This document shows positions 27,707 to 37,835 of a stretch of 64,000 bases of DNA, one piece after another. The DNA is taken from contig JARFTX010000011.1 in assembly GCA_029289265.1 (NCBI GenBank), positions 1 to 64,000 of the forward strand, read 5' to 3'. The position numbers and the translations under genes were made by a program. Every line of letters begins with the position of its first letter. Within the stretch, counting starts at the first letter, position 1. The notes beneath the pieces are model-generated. The model was not told where the DNA came from, did no database searches, and saw only the letters and a list, made by a program, of their open reading frames with translations. Source of the DNA: Gammaproteobacteria bacterium. GTDB taxonomy: Bacteria > Pseudomonadota > Gammaproteobacteria > Burkholderiales > Rhodocyclaceae.

Positions 27707-27818
27707 CTGAGCGCCCATTCGCCCGCGGCGAGGCCCTTTTCGCGGGTGCAAGCGTTGGCACACTTCTCGCTGTCGTACTCGGTGAGATCCCTCACCACAG
27801 GCGGGCGGGCCCAACGCG

Positions 27819-29237
27819 ATGACGACGACCGGGTTTTACGATGAGATGCGTGACGGCGCGGGGCGGGTCCGCGAGCACTACAAGGCCTACCAGTCGTGGC
27901 TGGAAGAAATGCCGGCCGACCGCCTTTCCCAGAAGCGGACCGAGGCCGACACGCTGTTTCGCCGCTATGGCATCACCTTCGCGGTCTATGGCGAGGATGC
28001 GGGCAAGGAGCGCCTGATTCCCTTCGACGTCATTCCGCGCATCATCCCGGCCGGCGAGTGGCAACTGCTCGCCACCGGCCTGCGTCAGCGCGTCAGGGCG
28101 CTGAACGCCTTCATCGCGGATATCTATCACGACCAGAACATCCTGGCGGAGGGGCGCATCCCGCGCGAACAGGTGTTCGACAACGCCCAGTACCGCCCGA
28201 TCATGAAGGGCGTCAAGGTCGCAGGCGACATCTATGCCCACATCGCCGGGGTCGATGTGGTGCGCGCCGGGGAGGGCGAGTACTACGTTCTCGAGGACAA
28301 CCTGCGCGTGCCCTCGGGCGTCTCCTACATGCTCGAGAACCGCAAGATGATGATGCGGCTCTTCCCGCGGCTGTTTTCGCGCTACCGCGTCGCACCCGTC
28401 GACCACTATCCCGACATGCTGCTGAACATGTTGCGCAGTGTGGCGCCCGTCGGGGTCACGGACCCCACGGTGGTGGTGCTGACCCCAGGCGTCTACAACA
28501 GCGCCTACTTCGAACACTCATTCCTCGCGCAGCAGATGGGGGTGGAGCTGGTCGAGGGGCAGGACCTGTTCGTCGAAGGCGAGCACGTTTTCATGCGCAC
28601 CACGCGCGGACCGCAGCGGGTGGACGTGATCTACCGGCGGGTCGACGACGATTTTCTCGATCCGCTCGCCTTCCGGCCCGACTCCGCCCTCGGTGTGCCC
28701 GGGCTGATCGACGCCTATCGGGCCGGCCGGGTGACGCTGTCCAACGCGGTCGGCAGCGGCGTGGCCGACGACAAGTCGATCTACCCCTACGTGCCGGACA
28801 TGGTCCGCTTCTATCTCGGCGAGGAACCGATCCTGCACAACGTGCCGACCTGGATGTGCCGCAAACCGGACGATCTCGCCCACGTGCTGGCGCACCTGCC
28901 GGAGCTGGTAGTCAAGGAAGTGCATGGCGCCGGTGGCTACGGGATGCTGGTCGGGCCGGCTGCGACGCGCGAGGAGATCGCCGACTTCCGGGCGCGCCTG
29001 GAGGCGCACCCCGAGCGCTACATCGCGCAGCCCACCTTGGCGCTGTCGACCTGCCCGACCTTCGTCGACGCTGGCATCGCGCCGCGGCACGTCGATCTGC
29101 GCCCGTTCGTGCTCTCGGGCGAGGAGGTGCAGATCGTGGCCGGTGGGCTCACGCGGGTTGCGCTGCGCGAGGGCTCGCTGGTGGTGAACTCGTCGCAGGG
29201 CGGCGGGACCAAGGACACTTGGGTGCTCGAGGCTTAG
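27819..29237 (+). CDS. Circularly permuted type 2 ATP-grasp protein (DUF404/407)
   Basis: A 472-aa member of the circularly permuted ATP-grasp family, whose members are thought to make peptide-like bonds on unknown substrates. Visible motifs are FDVIPRIIPAGEWQLLATGL, EGEYYVLEDNLRVPSGVSYM (acidic ligand region), LVVKEVHGAGGYGMLVGP and the end GGGTKDTWVLEA. The start is ATG at 27819. The alpha-E gene follows after 11 bp. In many bacteria the pair is joined by a transglutaminase-like protease gene; that partner is not here. Confidence 0.92.
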   Translation: MTTTGFYDEMRDGAGRVREHYKAYQSWLEEMPADRLSQKRTEADTLFRRYGITFAVYGEDAGKERLIPFDVIPRIIPAGEWQLLATGLRQRVRALNAFIADIYHDQNILAEGRIPREQVFDNAQYRPIMKGVKVAGDIYAHIAGVDVVRAGEGEYYVLEDNLRVPSGVSYMLENRKMMMRLFPRLFSRYRVAPVDHYPDMLLNMLRSVAPVGVTDPTVVVLTPGVYNSAYFEHSFLAQQMGVELVEGQDLFVEGEHVFMRTTRGPQRVDVIYRRVDDDFLDPLAFRPDSALGVPGLIDAYRAGRVTLSNAVGSGVADDKSIYPYVPDMVRFYLGEEPILHNVPTWMCRKPDDLAHVLAHLPELVVKEVHGAGGYGMLVGPAATREEIADFRARLEAHPERYIAQPTLALSTCPTFVDAGIAPRHVDLRPFVLSGEEVQIVAGGLTRVALREGSLVVNSSQGGGTKDTWVLEA

Positions 29238-29248
29238 GAGAGACGACC

Positions 29249-30202
29249 ATGTTGAGCCGTACTGCCGACCATCTCTACTGGATGGCCCGCTACATGGAAC
29301 GGGCCGAGAACATCGCCCGCATCCTCGACGTGAACCACCGCATGTCGCTGATGCCGCAATCTCAGGCCCAGGCCGAGCAGGCGTGGGGCGCCACCTTGCG
29401 CATCATGGGGCTGGAAAAGGCCTTCGGCCAGGATCACGCCGAGGTCAGCGCCGATGCCGTGCTCGATTTCATGGTGTTCGGCAAGAACAACCCGGCCAGC
29501 ATCCGCAACTGCCTGCATGCCGTGCGCGAGAACGCTCACGCGGTGCGCGGCACGCTCACGTCCGAGCTGTGGGAGACCGCCAACAGCACCTGGATCAAGA
29601 TGAGCGCCTACACGCTCGAGCAGATCCACGATGCCGGCGTCAGCGATTTCTTCGAGTGGGTCAAGTTCCGCTCCCACCTCTCGCGCGGCGTCACCATCGG
29701 GACCATGCTGCAGGACGAGGCCCTGCGCTTCATCCGCATCGGCACCTTCCTCGAGCGGGCCGACAACACCTTGCGCATCCTCGACGTGAAGTACCAGCTC
29801 CTGTTGCCGGCCGGCGAAGTCGAGGGCGGTGCGGCCGACTACCACCAATGGAGCGCACTGCTGCGTTCGGTCTCGGCCTTCGAGGTGTATCGCCGCGTCT
29901 ATCGCGACGTGATCACCCCGTCGCGGGTCGCCGAGCTGATGCTGCTGCGGGCCGACATGCCGCGTTCGCTGGCGCGCTGCATGAAGGAGGTGCATGCCAA
30001 TCTGCGGCTCGTCTCCAACGACCAGTCGGCCGAGACCGAGCGCCGCGCCGGACTGATGGAGGCGATGCTGCGTTTCGGGCGCATCGACGCGATCGTGCGC
30101 GAGGGCCTGCACAACTACGTGGTCCAGGCCCTCGCACAGATCCAGGATCTGGGCAACCGGATCGCCGACGACTTCCTGTTACCCGTGTCCAGCGCGCGGT
30201 GA
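29249..30202 (+). CDS. Alpha-E domain protein (DUF403)
   Basis: A 317-aa all-helical protein of the alpha-E family, beginning MLSRTADHLYWMARYMERAE, which is the family signature. Other conserved segments are NNPASIRNCLHAVRENAHAV and RIGTFLERADNTLRILDVKY. It is almost always encoded directly after a circularly permuted ATP-grasp gene, as here, and presumably acts with it. TAGGAG precedes the ATG. Biochemical function is unknown. It converges with the GGDEF-EAL gene 110 bp downstream. Confidence 0.93.
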   Translation: MLSRTADHLYWMARYMERAENIARILDVNHRMSLMPQSQAQAEQAWGATLRIMGLEKAFGQDHAEVSADAVLDFMVFGKNNPASIRNCLHAVRENAHAVRGTLTSELWETANSTWIKMSAYTLEQIHDAGVSDFFEWVKFRSHLSRGVTIGTMLQDEALRFIRIGTFLERADNTLRILDVKYQLLLPAGEVEGGAADYHQWSALLRSVSAFEVYRRVYRDVITPSRVAELMLLRADMPRSLARCMKEVHANLRLVSNDQSAETERRAGLMEAMLRFGRIDAIVREGLHNYVVQALAQIQDLGNRIADDFLLPVSSAR

Positions 30203-30312
30203 TTGTCCGGACCGGCGGCCAACCCGGCGCCCGTCATCGGGCTTGCCGGATCTCGGCGTGGTCAACCGGATGAAGAACGGGGACGGGCCCGGTTGCACTC
30301 AACGTCGCCGTG

Positions 30313-32982
30313 CTACGACGTCGGAACTGAGCCCGCTTCGGCCTTGAAGTCGGCCATGAAGACTTCGAAATCGCCTGCCGGCAAGGGCTTGCTGAAGTAG
30401 TAGCCTTGCACCTGCTCGCAGCCCTTGTCACGCAACATCTGCAACTGCTCGGCGGTTTCGACGCCTTCGGCGATGATGCCGAGATTGAGGCCGAGGCCGA
30501 GCTGTATCACCGCCTGGACGATGGCCGCATCCTCCGGATTGCTGCACAGATCGCGCACGAACGACTGGTCGATCTTGAGTTTGTCGACGTTGAAGCGCTT
30601 GAGGTAGGACAGGCTGGAGTAGCCAGTGCCGAAGTCGTCGATGGCCAGTTTCAACCCAAGGGCCTTGAGTTCGCGGACGGTCTGGAGCACTTCCTGCGCG
30701 TCGTGCACCAGAATCGACTCGGTCAATTCCAGCTCCAGATAACGCGCGTCGAGCCGGTGCTGGTCCAGCACTTCCGATACCCGCGCCACCAGTCCCGGGC
30801 GGCGGAACTGCAGCCCGGAGAGGTTGATCGATACCACCATGGGGGGGTGCCCCGCATCCTGCCAGGCGCGGGCCTGGCGGCAGACCTCGCACAGCACCCA
30901 GTCGCCGATCGGGACGATGAGCCCGGTCTCCTCGGCCACCGGAATGAACAGCCCGGGCGGGATCAGGCCTTTTTCCGGATGCCGCCAGCGCACCAGCGCC
31001 TCGGCGCCGATCACCTCGCCCGTGGCCAGATCGATCTGAGGCTGGTAGTGCAGGATGAATTCGCGCCGATCGATCGCGCGCGCCAGCTCCGCTTCCAGCT
31101 GCATGCGCTTGCTGGCTTCGGCATTGAGATCCTCGGTGAAGAAGCGATAGGTGGCACGCCCGCTTTGTTTGGCGTGGTACATCGCGATATCGCAGCGCTT
31201 GAGCAAGGTCTCGAGGTCGCCCGCATCGTCCGGGTACACCGCAATGCCGATGCTCGAGGTCACCCGGATCTCGTGGCCATCGATGACGAACGGCGTGGCC
31301 AGACAATCCTGAATCTTTTGTGCCACTTTCGATGCGGCCGACAGCACGGCATCGTCCTGCAGCGCGATGATGAACTCGTCGCCACCCGGGCGGCCAATGG
31401 TGTCGGCGCTGCGCACGATGGATCGGAGCCGGGCCACGACTTCGACCAGAAGACGGTCACCCATCTGATGGCCCAGGCTTTCATTGACCAGTTTGAAGCG
31501 GTCCAGATCTAGCGACAACAACGACACCTTCGACCCATTGAGATCAGCCGACAACATCGCCTGATGCACGCGGTCCTGCAGCAGCGTGCGGTTGGGCAGG
31601 CCGGTCAGGGTGTCGTAGTGGAAGAGGAAGTCGATCCGCTCTTCGGACGCCTTGAGCGCGGTGATGTCGGATGAGATCGATACATATTGGGTGATCCGGC
31701 CGTCTTCGTCCTTGACGACGCTGATCCCCTGCCACTGCGGGAAGATCTCGCCGTCCTTGCGCCGATTCCAGATCTCGCCCTGCCAGTGGCCGTGCTGACT
31801 CAGCGAACGGTGCATCGCCGCGAAAAACTCGGGGTCATGCCGGCCCGAGGCGAGAACGCTCGGCGTCTTCCCCAATACCTCTTCGGCCGTGTAGCCCGTC
31901 ATGTGGGTGAAGGATTCATTGACCGAGAGGATGTGGTGGGATGCGTCGGTGATCATGATCGCCTCGGCACTGGAGCGAAACACCTGGGCGGCCAGCTTCA
32001 GCTCGACTTCGGCCGCCCGGCGGACCCGAACTTCGTCCTTCAACTCGGCCGTGCGCAAGGCCACTTTCCGGCTCAGCAATGCCGGTTGGCGTCGCATCAC
32101 GAAAACGATCGCGGCCACCAGTGTGGCGAAAATGAGTGCCAGGCCGATGCCCCAGGTGGCGCTGGACAGATCGTCGGTCAGCCACCCGCTCACGGGCGCG
32201 ACGCTCAAGGTCCATTCTCCGTTGGGGACCGGGAACTGCACGTCGACCGTGCGCTGAAGGGGGTGGTCTGCGGAGCCGGCAAACACCTGGCGATCACCGC
32301 TGTCCGGATGCATGCGCCACAACCTGTACTCGTAGCCGCTGGTCGCCAGGCGGTCGAGTTCGGCCGAAGCGACCAGCTCGGGCACCCTGATCAGGGCCGT
32401 AGCAAACCCCCAGAACGGACCGGGTTTGCCGTCGACGTCGGGCCTGAAGATCGGCAAACGTCCGGCAGCCCCGATCCCGCCCTGGCGCAATTCGAAGGGG
32501 CCGGCCAGGGTCAACTGACGCGATTCGACCGCCTGCAAGGCCTCCTTGTTTCGGTCGATGCGCGCCAGCAGATTGTGACCCACGGCAGCTTCGTTGCCGG
32601 CCATGGGCGCGATGAAGGTGGTGACGCCGTCCGGGCCGTACTGAAGGCTGCTGATCCCGGGGTGATAGTGCATCAATTCGCGGGCAAGATCGTTGAACGA
32701 CTCGGTATCGACCACGTAGTCGTTCTGGCGCAGCACTGCGGCCAGCGCGTAAGTCGCCGAGAGCGCGGAGTCCAGTCGCTGCTTGAGCAAGGTCGCCTGC
32801 ACGCTGGCGACTGAAATGGCCTCGGCGCGTTGAGCCTGTTCCTGAGTCTGCATGTTGAGCCAGGCCACCCACAGGCCGGAGGTCAGCGCAATGACGAACG
32901 CGACTCCGGCCCACACGGCCGGCGTGCCCAGCACGGGGATGCGATTCGGGTCGGTCCTTCGGTGCGGAATTGCCGAGTTCAA
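30313..32982 (-). CDS. CHASE-like-PAS-GGDEF-EAL cyclic di-GMP signalling protein
   Basis: An 889-aa membrane sensor. TM1 lies at about residues 20-42, followed by a periplasmic CHASE-like domain (45-270) and TM2 (about 275-298). After TM2 come a PAS domain (about 330-450), GGDEF (about 455-615) and EAL (about 625-880). The diguanylate cyclase site GRPGGDEFIIAL is intact and has an RxxD inhibitory site (RSADT). The phosphodiesterase domain keeps GAEALVRW, the DDFGTGYSSL loop and KIDQSFV. Either or both activities are possible. The start is TTG at 32982 with GGAG eight bases upstream; no in-frame ATG precedes TM1. It is monocistronic. Confidence 0.93.
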   Translation of the reverse strand: MNSAIPHRRTDPNRIPVLGTPAVWAGVAFVIALTSGLWVAWLNMQTQEQAQRAEAISVASVQATLLKQRLDSALSATYALAAVLRQNDYVVDTESFNDLARELMHYHPGISSLQYGPDGVTTFIAPMAGNEAAVGHNLLARIDRNKEALQAVESRQLTLAGPFELRQGGIGAAGRLPIFRPDVDGKPGPFWGFATALIRVPELVASAELDRLATSGYEYRLWRMHPDSGDRQVFAGSADHPLQRTVDVQFPVPNGEWTLSVAPVSGWLTDDLSSATWGIGLALIFATLVAAIVFVMRRQPALLSRKVALRTAELKDEVRVRRAAEVELKLAAQVFRSSAEAIMITDASHHILSVNESFTHMTGYTAEEVLGKTPSVLASGRHDPEFFAAMHRSLSQHGHWQGEIWNRRKDGEIFPQWQGISVVKDEDGRITQYVSISSDITALKASEERIDFLFHYDTLTGLPNRTLLQDRVHQAMLSADLNGSKVSLLSLDLDRFKLVNESLGHQMGDRLLVEVVARLRSIVRSADTIGRPGGDEFIIALQDDAVLSAASKVAQKIQDCLATPFVIDGHEIRVTSSIGIAVYPDDAGDLETLLKRCDIAMYHAKQSGRATYRFFTEDLNAEASKRMQLEAELARAIDRREFILHYQPQIDLATGEVIGAEALVRWRHPEKGLIPPGLFIPVAEETGLIVPIGDWVLCEVCRQARAWQDAGHPPMVVSINLSGLQFRRPGLVARVSEVLDQHRLDARYLELELTESILVHDAQEVLQTVRELKALGLKLAIDDFGTGYSSLSYLKRFNVDKLKIDQSFVRDLCSNPEDAAIVQAVIQLGLGLNLGIIAEGVETAEQLQMLRDKGCEQVQGYYFSKPLPAGDFEVFMADFKAEAGSVPTS

Positions 32983-33113
32983 ATCAGCGCTCCATACACC
33001 GGGCAGTGCAGGCTTGCAGCGGAAGACCGGCTTGCAGTCGAAGTGAGGGCATGGGTGCGTCGATGAAACCCGAATCGGTGGGAGTCTATCACTTAGTTAG
33101 TAGGCGCGCATAA

Positions 33114-33147
33114 CCCGGGCAATGGCGCCCCCCGGGCAATGGCGCCC
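33114..33147. repeat. Perfect 17-bp tandem repeat (two copies)
   Basis: CCCGGGCAATGGCGCCC occurs twice back to back, 33114-33130 and 33131-33147. It lies in the 310-bp gap between the GGDEF-EAL gene start and the rsgA end. The rest of the gap holds nothing I recognise. Confidence 0.85.
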
Positions 33148-33292
33148 ATTCACGATGACGCGGCCATGACCGGCCCGGCGATGATCGAGGCGAAAATCGG
33201 AGCGCCGACTTGCTCGATTCATCATCCGGGCACCCGCATGGCCGAGGGTTGCCTGTTGCCCGTGTCCGCCTCGCCGTGATCGGCTGGCCGGG

Positions 33293-34222
33293 CTACCAAC
33301 CCTGCGCCTGACGTCGCGCTTCCTGGATCTCCGCGCGGATCAGCCTGAAATGCTCGAACCGGCGTGCTTCGACCGCGCCGGCATCGACGGCTGCGCGCAG
33401 GGCGCAGCCGGGTTCGGCGTCGTGGCGGCAGTCGCGAAAACGGCATCGGCCCAGGTGGTCGTGGAACTCGACGAACTGCAAGGGCAGCTCCGCGGGGTCC
33501 AGGTGCGCCAGCCCGAAGGCCTGCAAGCCTGGGCTGTCGATCAGCCAGCCGCCACCGTCGAGGCGATAGAGCCGGGTCAGCGTGGTCGTGTGCTTGCCCG
33601 AGTCGAGCACCGCCGAGATCTCGCGCGTCGCCGCGCGGGCCTCGGGCACCAGTGCATTGGTGAGCGTGGACTTGCCCATGCCCGATTGACCGACCAGGAT
33701 GCTTCGATGCCCGGCGAGCAGGGGACGCAGCGCATCGACGCCGGCATGTGCGCTGATTTCGACGATGGGGTAGCCGAGTCGCGCGAACGGCGCGAGCGCC
33801 TCGCGTGCGGCCGGAAGCTTGTCGGGCAGATCGGCCTTGTTGAGCACGATCAGCGTCTCGAGGTGCTGGCTCTCGGCGGCGGCGATGCAGCGCGAGATCA
33901 GCAGATCGGAGAAGCCGGGCTCGGTCGCGACCACGACCACGACCTGGCTGAGATTGGACGCGATCAGCTTCTCGCGGAAGGCATCCGAGCGCCACAAGAG
34001 GCTGCCGCGTGGCTGCAGGCGCGCGATGACCCCTTGGTCGGGGGCGGTGCGCGTCACCTCGACCACGTCGCCGCAGGCGTAGGCACTGCGCTTGCCGCGC
34101 GGATAGCAGTGCAGAAGCTGCAGGGACGGCGTTTGCGGGTCGGCCGGGTCGCCGGACAGGTCGACCTCGTAGTGCCGTCCGAACGCGGCCGTGACGACAC
34201 CGGTGAGCGGGGCGACGCTCAT
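33293..34222 (-). CDS. rsgA: Ribosome small subunit-dependent GTPase RsgA
   Basis: A 309-aa 30S assembly GTPase. It has an N-terminal OB fold and then a circularly permuted GTPase: G4 (VLNKADLPDK) comes before G1 (GQSGMGKSTLTN) and G3 (LIDSPGLQAFG). The C-terminal zinc knuckle is C-x4-C-x-H-x5-C in RCRFRDCRHDAEPGC. The start is ATG at 34222 without a clear Shine-Dalgarno. It lies downstream of the M48 protease gene on the same strand with a 118-bp gap, a common betaproteobacterial neighbourhood together with orn. Confidence 0.96.
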   Translation of the reverse strand: MSVAPLTGVVTAAFGRHYEVDLSGDPADPQTPSLQLLHCYPRGKRSAYACGDVVEVTRTAPDQGVIARLQPRGSLLWRSDAFREKLIASNLSQVVVVVATEPGFSDLLISRCIAAAESQHLETLIVLNKADLPDKLPAAREALAPFARLGYPIVEISAHAGVDALRPLLAGHRSILVGQSGMGKSTLTNALVPEARAATREISAVLDSGKHTTTLTRLYRLDGGGWLIDSPGLQAFGLAHLDPAELPLQFVEFHDHLGRCRFRDCRHDAEPGCALRAAVDAGAVEARRFEHFRLIRAEIQEARRQAQGW

Positions 34223-34340
34223 GCGGAAATGGCGGGAACAGAGACCGGCGCGATGCCTGGGCGGGCAGCGGTCGGATAGGCTGCTAACGAATGGCCCGTA
34301 AGGGGCGTGCGGCGGTCCAGGCGGGTTGCGGGCACGACTA

Positions 34341-35591
34341 TCAAACCTGATCGCGCAGGCGCGCGACCCGCAGTGCCGCGGGCGGGTGCGAGTCGAAGAA
34401 ACGCGAGAAGAGCGGGTCCGGGGTGAGCGTCGAGGCATTGTCCCGGTAGAGCTTGACCAGCGCTCCGATCAGATCCTCGGCGCGGGTCTGGCGCGCGGCG
34501 TAGCGGTCGGCTTCATACTCGTGCACGCGCGACCAATGGCTCATCAGCGGCGCCAGCGGAAACAGGAAGACCGGCAGCGCCAGCGAGAACAGGGCGAGCG
34601 CCGGGGCTGTGCCGGCATGGGCCACGCCGAGTCCGGCGAAGAACCAGTCCTGGGTCATCAGCCAGCCGAGGAGCCACAACAGGGCAAGACTCATCGCCGC
34701 GGTCGCCGTGAGCCGTTTCCAGATGTGGCCGTGATGGAAGTGGCCGAGCTCGTGCGCGAGCACCGCCTCGATCTCGGGCGGATCGAGTTTCTCCAGCAGG
34801 GTGTCGAAGAACACGATGCGCCGGGCCGAGCCGAAGCCGGTGAAATAGGCATTGCCGTGCGCCGAACGGCGTGAGCCGTCCATCACGAACAGGCCCTTGG
34901 CGCGAAAGCCGCAACGGGCGAGCAGGCGTTCGACGCGATCCTTCAGCGACGGGTCGGCGAGCGGCGTGAAGGTGTTGAAGAGCGGCGCAATCCAGGTCGG
35001 CCAGACGAAAATTGCGACCAGGTTGAAGCCGAGCCAGAACAGCCACACCCATAACCACCAGCGCTCGCCCATCGCGCCCATCAGCCATAGCACCACGGCG
35101 AGCACAGGCAGGCCGATGGTTGCACCGAGCGCCGCCCCCCGCGCCAGATCGGCGGCGAACAGGCCCGGCGTCATGCGGTTGAAGCCGAAGCGCCGCTCGA
35201 TGATGAACGTTCGCACGACCGCGAAGGGCAATCCGATCGTCCAGCCGATCACGCCCAGTGCGGCAAGCAGGGCGACGCCGTGGGCGAGTGCGTTCGTCTC
35301 GACCCAGGCGCCGAGCCCGGCATTGATCGCATCGAGCCCGCCGCCCAAGGTCATCGCCAGCACGAAGGCGGTGCCGATGAAGACGTCGACGAGGCCCAGT
35401 CGCATCCGGGCGCGGGTGTAGTCGGCTGCCTTATGGTGCGCTTCGAGGCTGATCGCCCCGGCGAAGGCCGCGGGCACGCGCTCGCGCCACGCCAGCACGT
35501 GGCGCATCTGGCGTACGAGCAACGTGACCTTGGCGAGCAGGGTCAGCACGACGGCGGCAACGAAGAGGAGGGAGAAGGTCTCGGCGGTCAT
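34341..35591 (-). CDS. M48 family membrane metallopeptidase (Ste24-like)
   Basis: A 416-aa inner-membrane zinc protease related to CAAX prenyl protease 1. The N-terminal membrane domain has about five segments. The zinc site is [12 protein letters not shown] (HExxH) and the third ligand is in [13 protein letters not shown]. The family's N-terminal [13 protein letters not shown] motif is present. In bacteria it probably acts in membrane protein quality control. Start ATG at 35591 is 12 residues into a longer open frame; it is chosen because the upstream part is uncharged promoter-like sequence. It diverges from orn with 75 bp between. Confidence 0.93.
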   Translation of the reverse strand: MTAETFSLLFVAAVVLTLLAKVTLLVRQMRHVLAWRERVPAAFAGAISLEAHHKAADYTRARMRLGLVDVFIGTAFVLAMTLGGGLDAINAGLGAWVETNALAHGVALLAALGVIGWTIGLPFAVVRTFIIERRFGFNRMTPGLFAADLARGAALGATIGLPVLAVVLWLMGAMGERWWLWVWLFWLGFNLVAIFVWPTWIAPLFNTFTPLADPSLKDRVERLLARCGFRAKGLFVMDGSRRSAHGNAYFTGFGSARRIVFFDTLLEKLDPPEIEAVLAHELGHFHHGHIWKRLTATAAMSLALLWLLGWLMTQDWFFAGLGVAHAGTAPALALFSLALPVFLFPLAPLMSHWSRVHEYEADRYAARQTRAEDLIGALVKLYRDNASTLTPDPLFSRFFDSHPPAALRVARLRDQV

Positions 35592-35666
35592 CGGGGGGTG
35601 TTCGCGAAGCCACTTCGATCTGTGACACAATCGCCGCCTGAGTGGTTTCGCGTATCGCGGAGGATT

Positions 35667-36215
35667 ATGTCACAGGATCAGAATCATCTCATCTGGCTCG
35701 ACCTGGAAATGACCGGGCTCGAGCCCGACACCGATCGCATCATCGAGATCGCCATCGTCATCACCGATGCGCAACTCGAGACCATCGCGGAAGGGCCGGT
35801 CATCGCAGTGTATCAGCCCGACGAGGTGCTCGACGCGATGGACGAATGGAACCGCAACACCCACGGCAAGTCCGGTCTGATCGAGCGGGTCAGACGCTCG
35901 ACGGTTGCCGAGGCCGAGGCCGAGGCGCGCATGCTGGCCTTCGTGCAGCAGTACGTGCCGGCGCGCACCTCGCCCATGTGCGGCAATTCCGTGTGCCAGG
36001 ACCGGCGCTTTCTCGCCCGATACATGCCAGCGCTCGAAGCCTGGTTCCACTACCGCAATCTGGACGTGTCCACGCTCAAGGAACTTGCGCGGCGCTGGCG
36101 GCCCGAGGTTTATCAAGGCGTGAAGAAGAGCGAACGCCATGAGGCGCTCTCCGACATCCACGAGTCGATCGCCGAGCTGCGCCACTACCGCGACCACTTC
36201 CTGCGGCTGGCTTAG
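35667..36215 (+). CDS. orn: Oligoribonuclease
   Basis: A 182-aa 3'-5' exonuclease that degrades the last 2-5 nucleotides of RNA and pGpG. The DEDDh residues are visible: [20 protein letters not shown] (D, E), [15 protein letters not shown] (D), and [18 protein letters not shown] (H, D). GGAGG lies five bases before the ATG. It is essential in many gamma- and betaproteobacteria and links to the cyclic di-GMP protein above because pGpG is a product of EAL enzymes. Confidence 0.97.
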   Translation: MSQDQNHLIWLDLEMTGLEPDTDRIIEIAIVITDAQLETIAEGPVIAVYQPDEVLDAMDEWNRNTHGKSGLIERVRRSTVAEAEAEARMLAFVQQYVPARTSPMCGNSVCQDRRFLARYMPALEAWFHYRNLDVSTLKELARRWRPEVYQGVKKSERHEALSDIHESIAELRHYRDHFLRLA

Positions 36216-36223
36216 CCTGCGGG

Positions 36224-37831
36224 CTAGCGGCGCATCGCCTCCGCCGCGGCGAGCAGTGCGCGGGTCGATGGGTCACCGGCACTGGCGTTGCCCGCAGCGA
36301 GTGCGCGTGCCATCTCCTTGCCGAGCTCGACGCCGTACTGGTCGAAGCTGGCAATGCCCCAGATCCAGCCCTGCACGAAGACCTTGTGCTCGTATAGCGC
36401 GAGCAGGGCGCCGAGCGACACGGGATCGAGATCGGGCAGCAGCAGCGTGGTGCTGGGCTGATTTCCCGGGGATACGAGGTGCGGAGCGAGGCGGGATGCC
36501 TCGGCTTCCGCAAGGCCCCGCGCGAGGAGCGACCTTGTGGCCGTCTCGAAATCCCGCCCAGCCATCAGCGCTGCCGCCTGGGCCAGCGCGTTCTCGACCA
36601 GTGCGCGGCTCGCGGAGTCGTGGCCTCGCACCGGCACGATGAAGTCCAGCGCGACACGTCGCGTGCCCTGGTAGAGCAACTGGTGGAACGCGTGCTGTCC
36701 GGGTGTCCCGGCCCCTCCCCAGACGACGGGCGCGGTCGGCACCGGGCTCGTGCTGCCGTCACGCCGGCAGCGCTTGCCGTTGCTTTCCATCTCGAGCTGT
36801 TGCAACCAGGCCGGTAAGCTTCGCAGGCGGTGCGCGTAGGGCAGCGCCGCGAGCGTCTCGATACCCAGGAGATCCGTGTTCCAGATGCCGGTGAGCGCCA
36901 TGCGCACGGGCAGATTGAGCGCGAGCGGCGCGTCGCGGAAATGCGCGTCCATCGCGCGGGCGCCGGCCAGCAAGGCATCGAAGGCGGCGGTGCCGACGGC
37001 GATCATCAGCGGCAGCCCGATCGCGGACCAGAGCGAGAAGCGCCCGCCGACCCATGGCGGGATGGCGAAGATCCGCTCGCGCGCGATGCCGAACGCCTCG
37101 GCTGCGCCGGTGGCGTTGCTGACCGCGGCGAAGTGCGCGACCGTGTCGGCCCCTTCGCCGAGTCCTGCGCGGAGCCAAGTGCGGGCGAGTTCCGCGTTCG
37201 CGAGCGTCTCCGCCGTGGTGAAACTCTTCGACGAGACGATGAAGAGCGTCGTCGCCTGTTCGGCGTCGCGAACGGCCTCGTCGAACTCCGCCGGGTCGAT
37301 GTTGGCGACGAAACGGACTTCGGGCGCGGCCCCCCGGTTCGATTCGGCGAGCGCCTCGACCGCCATGCGCGGGCCGAGATCGGAGCCGCCGATGCCCAGG
37401 TTGACGACGGTGCGGATCGCGCGGCCGGTGCGCCCCGTCAGTGCCCCCGCACGCAAGGCTTCGGCCAACTGCCGGGCGCGCCCCATCGCTTCCGCGAGCG
37501 CCGCTTCATCGCCGGCAGGGGGGGCGCAGCTGCCGCGCAGGGCCATGTGCAGGGCCGGTCGGCGCTCGGTGAAATTGACCGCCTCGCCGCCGAACAGCGC
37601 ATCGATCGCGGCGGGGAGGGCGGCTTCGTGCCCGAGCGCGTCGAGCGCATCCCATGCGGCGGCGTCGATCGCCTGCTTGGAGAAGTCGGCAACGAGCCCG
37701 CAGGTACGCAGGGTCATCCGCGCCGGGCGTTGCCGTTCGACCTCGAACAGTCGCGCAATGCGCGCCTCACGCAGGCGAGGTGCGAGCCCCGAGAGCGTCG
37801 CCCAGCCGCTCAACTCGGTCGAATAGGGCAT
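36224..37831 (-). CDS. pgi: Glucose-6-phosphate isomerase
   Basis: Interconverts glucose-6-phosphate and fructose-6-phosphate. The 535-aa protein has SIS-domain motifs NLGIGGSDLGPRMAVEAL and FIVSSKSFTTAETL. The PGI signatures are GGAGTPGQHAFHQLLYQG and, near the active site, LQQLEMESNGKRC; the C-terminal Lys is in WIWGIASFDQYGVELGKE. It begins four bases after the glycosyltransferase stop, so the two form an operon. It converges with orn. Confidence 0.96.
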   Translation of the reverse strand: MPYSTELSGWATLSGLAPRLREARIARLFEVERQRPARMTLRTCGLVADFSKQAIDAAAWDALDALGHEAALPAAIDALFGGEAVNFTERRPALHMALRGSCAPPAGDEAALAEAMGRARQLAEALRAGALTGRTGRAIRTVVNLGIGGSDLGPRMAVEALAESNRGAAPEVRFVANIDPAEFDEAVRDAEQATTLFIVSSKSFTTAETLANAELARTWLRAGLGEGADTVAHFAAVSNATGAAEAFGIARERIFAIPPWVGGRFSLWSAIGLPLMIAVGTAAFDALLAGARAMDAHFRDAPLALNLPVRMALTGIWNTDLLGIETLAALPYAHRLRSLPAWLQQLEMESNGKRCRRDGSTSPVPTAPVVWGGAGTPGQHAFHQLLYQGTRRVALDFIVPVRGHDSASRALVENALAQAAALMAGRDFETATRSLLARGLAEAEASRLAPHLVSPGNQPSTTLLLPDLDPVSLGALLALYEHKVFVQGWIWGIASFDQYGVELGKEMARALAAGNASAGDPSTRALLAAAEAMRR

Positions 37832-37835
37832 CGGG

